A stretch of 64,000 bases of DNA, taken from positions 11,391 to 75,390 of the forward strand of contig DATMGU010000110.1 of the NCBI GenBank assembly GCA_035555315.1, in the 5' to 3' direction. Positions within the stretch are counted from its first letter, which is position 1. Every line of letters starts with the position of its first letter. Source of the DNA: DATMGU01 sp035555315. GTDB taxonomy: Bacteria; Pseudomonadota; Alphaproteobacteria; ATCC43930; CGMCC-115725. Made by a program: the position numbers and the translations under genes. The notes below the pieces were generated by a model. It was given only the letters and a program-made list of their open reading frames with translations. It searched no databases and was not told the DNA's origin. This document shows positions 60,577-64,000 of this stretch, piece after piece.

Positions 60577-61613
60577 CGCAGGAACCGACACCGGGCCACC
60601 GCCTCCGTCTTCCCGCCGAGCTCGGCATCGCCTCGGTGCTGGTTCTGGTGCTGACGGCGGGCGCCCTGGCCTCGCCGAACTTTTTCACCCTGTCGAATCT
60701 CATGGTGCTGCTGCTCAACGGCGCGGTGATCGGCTTTCTCTGCCTTGGCCAATCCTTCGTGCTGTTCACCGGCGGCATCGATCTTTCCTGCGGCTCGGTC
60801 GTCGCCATGACCTGCGTCTGCGCGGCAGTGCTGATGCAGACCCTGGGCTTGCCTTGGCCGCTGGCGGCGCTGCTGACACTCGGCATCGGCGCGCTGGCGG
60901 GTGCCGTCAACGGCCTGATCATCGACCGCACCGGCGTGCCGCCCTTCATCGTCACCTTCGCCATGATGGGTGTCGCAGCCTCGATCCCGCAAATCATCAC
61001 CGGGGCGGAGTCTATCCGGGTCATGCAGCTCGGCTATCGGATGATCGGCCAGTCGCGCCTGTTCGGCATTCCGTTTCCGGTGATCGCGCTCGCCATCGCC
61101 ATTTTCATTGCCATACAGTTCCTGCGCCGCACCGTGACCGGCACCCATATCTTCGCCGTCGGCGGCAATGCCGATGCCGCCCGCCTGGCGGGGGTCAATA
61201 TCTCCCGCGTCACGGTGCTGGTTTACGCCATCTCCGGCCTGTGCGGTGCCTGCGGCGGCCTGATCTACGGCTCGCGCCTGATGACCGGCTATCCGACGGC
61301 GGGACGCGGCGACGAGTTGTTCTTCTCCATCGCGGGCGCCGTCGTCGGTGGTGTCAGCCTGTTCGGCGGCAACGGCTCGATCGCCGGCGCCATGATCGGC
61401 GCGACCCTGATCGCGACCATCTCCAATCTCATGAATGTCCTCAACGTCAGCGCCTACTGGCAGCCCCTGGTGATCGGCCTGATCATCCTGTTCGGCGTCA
61501 CCTTCGACACGATGCGCGCGTCGCACCGGCTGTCGCTGCCCTGGAAAGCGCTGTTGAGGGGAAAACTTCGTCCGGCACCTGAAGGCCGGCGGAACCCGGC
61601 CGGCCCCGCCTAA
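60573..61613 (+). CDS. Ribose/xylose-type ABC transporter permease (RbsC family)
   Basis: A 346-residue membrane protein with eight to ten helices. VLFTGGIDLSCGSVVAMTCV is the family hallmark, followed by GALAGAVNGLIIDRTGVPPF, FAVGGNADAARLAGVNISRV and FGGNGSIAGAMIGATLIATI. It forms the homodimeric channel of a CUT2 importer. The ATG overlaps the kinase stop (ATGA). A Gly-to-Cys change (LSCGS for LSVGS) in the first motif is within family range. Confidence 0.92.
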   Translation: MTQEPTPGHRLRLPAELGIASVLVLVLTAGALASPNFFTLSNLMVLLLNGAVIGFLCLGQSFVLFTGGIDLSCGSVVAMTCVCAAVLMQTLGLPWPLAALLTLGIGALAGAVNGLIIDRTGVPPFIVTFAMMGVAASIPQIITGAESIRVMQLGYRMIGQSRLFGIPFPVIALAIAIFIAIQFLRRTVTGTHIFAVGGNADAARLAGVNISRVTVLVYAISGLCGACGGLIYGSRLMTGYPTAGRGDELFFSIAGAVVGGVSLFGGNGSIAGAMIGATLIATISNLMNVLNVSAYWQPLVIGLIILFGVTFDTMRASHRLSLPWKALLRGKLRPAPEGRRNPAGPA

Positions 61614-61650
61614 GCGGGAACGGTCCAACATCAAGCGGGAGGGAAGAACA

Positions 61651-62622
61651 ATGGCCGATATTGGTAAACGCATCTTGGGCGTCGCGGTGGGTCTGACAGC
61701 GGCGGGTTTGGCAGCGCTTGGTCTCGCCGGCTCGGCGGGGGCGGAGGAGGCAAAGACGCTGGGCGTCGCCTTGCCCAACCTGACCAATCCCTATTACGTC
61801 GCCATGAAGAAGAGCTTCGAGACCAACGCCGCCGCGCAAGGTTTCACCATCAAGGTCCTGATCGCCGACAATGACGACGCCAAGCAGCTGTCGCAGATCC
61901 AGAGCTTCGTGCAGCAGAAGGTCTCGGCGGTCGCCCTCAACTGTGTCTCCTCGGGTCCTTGCGTCGCCTCGGTCGCGGAACTCAACGCGGCCAAGATCCC
62001 CGTCTTCACCATCAATCTGCTGCCCGACCCCGAATCTCTGAAGGCGCAGAAGCTGACGGTGGTGCAGGCGGTACAGACCGACCAGAAAGCCGGCGGCACC
62101 TATGTCGGCCAACAGCTTTTGAAGGATGTCGGGCCGACCGGCAAGGCCGTGGTCGGCATAGTCGGCGAGCCGACCTCGGTCGCGGCCAATGCCCGCGACG
62201 ACGGCTTCAAGGAAGCGCTCGCCGCCAACCCCAACGCGAAGTTCGTCGCTTTGGTCAACGGCAAGGTCGAAGAGACGACGGCACTCAAGGTGACGACCGA
62301 GATGCTGCAGGGCAACCCAGGCATCAATGTCGTCTATTCCGACACCGAGCCCGCGGCCCTCGGCGCCATGGCGGCGATCCAGCAGCTCGGCCGCAACGAC
62401 ATCACGCTTTACGCCTTCGTCGATAAGCTCGGCGTGCAATATGTCGCCGACAATTCGATCCTCAAGGCGGGCGCGATCCAGGAGCCGGCCAAGCTTGCCC
62501 AGATCCAGGTCGAGAACATCAAGAAATATCTCAACGGTGAAAAGCTGGCGCCGGTGGTGGACAGCCCGCCGCTGCTCGTCAACAAGGACAATGCCGCGGG
62601 TACGGTCGACAAGGCCTATTGA
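61651..62622 (+). CDS. Ribose-type periplasmic sugar-binding protein (RbsB family)
   Basis: A 323-residue binding protein. A Sec signal peptide (KRILGVAVGLTAAGLAALGL, cleavage near AGAEE) is followed by GVALPNLTNPYYVAMKKSFE, the standard first strand of the family. LIADNDDAKQLSQIQSFVQQ and VVGIVGEPTS continue it. It delivers a sugar to the permease. A strong GGGAGGGA site precedes the ATG. The gene ends eight bases before a perfect 14-bp hairpin that may raise its mRNA level over that of the ATPase. Confidence 0.92.
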   Translation: MADIGKRILGVAVGLTAAGLAALGLAGSAGAEEAKTLGVALPNLTNPYYVAMKKSFETNAAAQGFTIKVLIADNDDAKQLSQIQSFVQQKVSAVALNCVSSGPCVASVAELNAAKIPVFTINLLPDPESLKAQKLTVVQAVQTDQKAGGTYVGQQLLKDVGPTGKAVVGIVGEPTSVAANARDDGFKEALAANPNAKFVALVNGKVEETTALKVTTEMLQGNPGINVVYSDTEPAALGAMAAIQQLGRNDITLYAFVDKLGVQYVADNSILKAGAIQEPAKLAQIQVENIKKYLNGEKLAPVVDSPPLLVNKDNAAGTVDKAY

Positions 62623-62629
62623 GCCTTTC

Positions 62630-62667
62630 GGCTCATGGCGGATCGGATCGCGTATCCGCCATGAGCC
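62630..62667 (+). terminator. Perfect 14-bp hairpin between binding-protein and ATPase genes
   Basis: GGCTCATGGCGGAT pairs exactly with ATCCGCCATGAGCC across a ten-base loop. It begins eight bases after the binding-protein stop and ends 16 bases before the ATPase start. Such intercistronic hairpins often act as attenuators or 3' mRNA stabilisers that keep binding protein in excess. There is no T-run, so partial termination or RNA protection is likelier than a full stop. Confidence 0.65.
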
Positions 62668-62683
62668 CGATCCGCAAGGAAAG

Positions 62684-64000
62684 ATGGACGGCGCCCCGAT
62701 GATCAGCCCAGACGTCTACCGTGCAACCGGCATCAAGAAGGGTTTTGCCGGCACCGCCGTGCTTCATGGCATCGATTTCACCGTGCGGCCGGGGACGATC
62801 CACGGCCTGCTCGGCCATAACGGCGCCGGCAAATCGACACTTCTGAAAATTCTCGCCGGTGTGCAGCCACCCGACGAGGGCACGCTGGCGATCGGCGAGC
62901 GCGTTCTGCATCTGGCTTCGCCGCGCGAGGCGCTGAGCCAGGGCATCGCCTGCGTCTATCAGGAATTGCGCCTGATCCCGAACCTGACGGTGACGGAAAA
63001 CCTGTTCCTCGGCCGGGAGCTCAAGCGCGCCGGCTTCCTGGACAGCGCCGACATGCTGGCCCACACGCGCCGGGTACTAGCCGATTTCGGCCTGCGCGTC
63101 GACGCGGCGGCGGCGGTCCGGACATTATCCCATCCCGACAAGCAAATGGTCGAGGTGGTGGCCAATCTCGACAGCGACGCGCGTTTCCTGCTGCTCGACG
63201 AACCGACCACAGCCCTTGACGGCCGGCAAGCCGAGGAGATGTTGCAAGCCGTCCGGCGCATCGCGACGGAGCGGTCGATCGGCGTCGTGCTGGTGTCCCA
63301 TAAGCTCGACGAGGTGCTGTCGATCTGCGACGAGGCGACGGTGCTGTCGGGCGGGCGGGTCGTGCTGCAGGCGGAACGGGCGGAACTGACCAAGGCCGCG
63401 ATCGTCGACGCCATCGTCGGCGACGGCGGCCACCGCCAGGTCGAGCGGGAATGTCGTTCGGAAACCTTGGGCCGGACGGTGATCAAGGTGCGTGACCTCA
63501 AGGGACCGCACCTCGACGGCGTCAACCTCCAGGCCGCGGCGGGTGAGGTCCTCGGCATCTACGGCCTGGTCGGTTCGGGACGAACCCGCTTTCTGCGCAC
63601 CCTGATGGGTTTGGAGCCGATGACGGGCGGCACGTTGGACCTGGCGGGCCAGCCTTACACGCCCCGGGCGCCCGCTCACGCCCAGAAGGCCGGCATCGCC
63701 TTCCTGAGCGAGGAGCGTAAGCGCGACGGTTTCATTCCACAGATGTCCGCCTTTCGAAACGTCGTCCTGCCGACCCTCCGGCGCTATCGCCGCGCCGGCT
63801 TGGTCGATCATCGCGGCGCGGACGCCGCGGCGCGCACCTTGCTCGGCCGGATCGGCACCAGGGGGCATCTGGACCGGCCGATCAAGGCGCTGTCCGGCGG
63901 CAATCAGCAAAAAGTCCTGTTCGGCCGTATCATCGAACAGGATGCCCAGTTGATCCTGCTCGACGAACCGACCAAGGGCGTCGATATCGGCGCCAAGGCC
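62684..64000 (+). CDS. Ribose-type ABC transporter ATP-binding protein, RbsA-like (cut by window edge)
   Basis: The reading frame runs to the window end with no stop, giving 439 residues of about 500. It has two fused ATPase domains. In the first, Walker A is GHNGAGKST, Walker B LLLDEPTTALD, and the H-loop SHKLDE, while the signature is the degenerate LSHPDKQMVE. The second half has LVGSGRTRFLR as a variant P-loop, SEERKRDGFI, and a full LSGGNQQKVLFGR signature with LLDEPTKGVDIGAKA. This asymmetry is normal for the RbsA/CUT2 family. AAGGAAAG precedes the ATG at 62684. It energises the importer encoded at 60573 and 61651. Confidence 0.93.
   Translation, partial: MDGAPMISPDVYRATGIKKGFAGTAVLHGIDFTVRPGTIHGLLGHNGAGKSTLLKILAGVQPPDEGTLAIGERVLHLASPREALSQGIACVYQELRLIPNLTVTENLFLGRELKRAGFLDSADMLAHTRRVLADFGLRVDAAAAVRTLSHPDKQMVEVVANLDSDARFLLLDEPTTALDGRQAEEMLQAVRRIATERSIGVVLVSHKLDEVLSICDEATVLSGGRVVLQAERAELTKAAIVDAIVGDGGHRQVERECRSETLGRTVIKVRDLKGPHLDGVNLQAAAGEVLGIYGLVGSGRTRFLRTLMGLEPMTGGTLDLAGQPYTPRAPAHAQKAGIAFLSEERKRDGFIPQMSAFRNVVLPTLRRYRRAGLVDHRGADAAARTLLGRIGTRGHLDRPIKALSGGNQQKVLFGRIIEQDAQLILLDEPTKGVDIGAKA

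Overview
The window is G+C-rich, densely packed bacterial chromosome with overlapping operons. It looks like an Alphaproteobacterium, possibly from the Rhodospirillales or Rhizobiales. The reasons are an HWE-type histidine kinase paired with a stand-alone receiver, CUT1 and ribose-type transporters, SorC, GntR, IclR and LysR regulators, several molybdenum hydroxylases, and ery/glp-like polyol genes. I saw no rRNA, tRNA, insertion sequence, phage gene or CRISPR array. Nearly everything is accessory catabolism: regulator, transporter and enzymes, block after block. Genus-level assignment is not possible by eye.

Region 1 (1-16329). A partial ABC ATPase gene on the minus strand diverges from a GntR/FCD regulator. 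Five enzyme genes follow: an SDR whose catalytic lysine is replaced, an aminotransferase, an alpha/beta hydrolase, an M20 N-carbamoyl hydrolase-like amidohydrolase and a bicupin. A LysR gene then diverges, across an 8-8-8 palindrome, from a polyamine/opine-type ABC transporter operon (binding protein, two permeases, ATPase). That operon runs into a three-subunit CO-dehydrogenase-like molybdenum hydroxylase, and a kynurenine-formamidase-like hydrolase gene lies beyond. The gene set suggests uptake, hydroxylation and hydrolytic opening of a nitrogen compound.

Region 2 (16330-24556). A chemoreceptor gene is preceded by a ten-G tract directly before its start. A lactonase-like metallo-beta-lactamase protein and a carboxymuconolactone decarboxylase-like protein diverge from a GntR regulator, a beta-hydroxyacid dehydrogenase and a two-subunit, Tat-exported molybdenum hydroxylase of the isoquinoline oxidoreductase type.

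Region 3 (24695-39956), mostly minus strand. One operon encodes an MFS transporter, a beta-propeller lactonase, a beta-hydroxyacid dehydrogenase, an MhpD-like hydratase and an Ldh2-family dehydrogenase, with a GntR/UTRA regulator upstream. Next is an L-idonate/gluconate-type cluster: an MFS transporter, an IdnO-like SDR, an enolase-superfamily acid-sugar dehydratase, a GntR regulator and IdnD. An orphan molybdenum hydroxylase large subunit and an IclR regulator follow.

Region 4 (40125-54798). A SorC regulator precedes twelve genes in one direction: a CUT1 transporter with two different ATPases, one of them with degraded catalytic motifs, then an EryA-like kinase, a 2-hydroxyacid dehydrogenase, a FucA-like aldolase, a GlpD/EryB-like flavoprotein, a second FGGY kinase, a HAD protein and a second class II aldolase. 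This looks like a complete polyol or sugar pathway. It resembles the erythritol and glycerol loci but lacks the erythritol isomerases, and it is the best candidate here for an undescribed system.

Region 5 (54799-64000). A three-PAS HWE histidine kinase overlaps a single-domain response regulator. A second SorC regulator then precedes a tandem operator-like repeat and an operon for a SIS-domain isomerase-like protein, an FGGY kinase and a ribose-type ABC transporter whose ATPase gene runs off the right edge. A perfect 14-bp hairpin separates the binding-protein gene from the ATPase gene.
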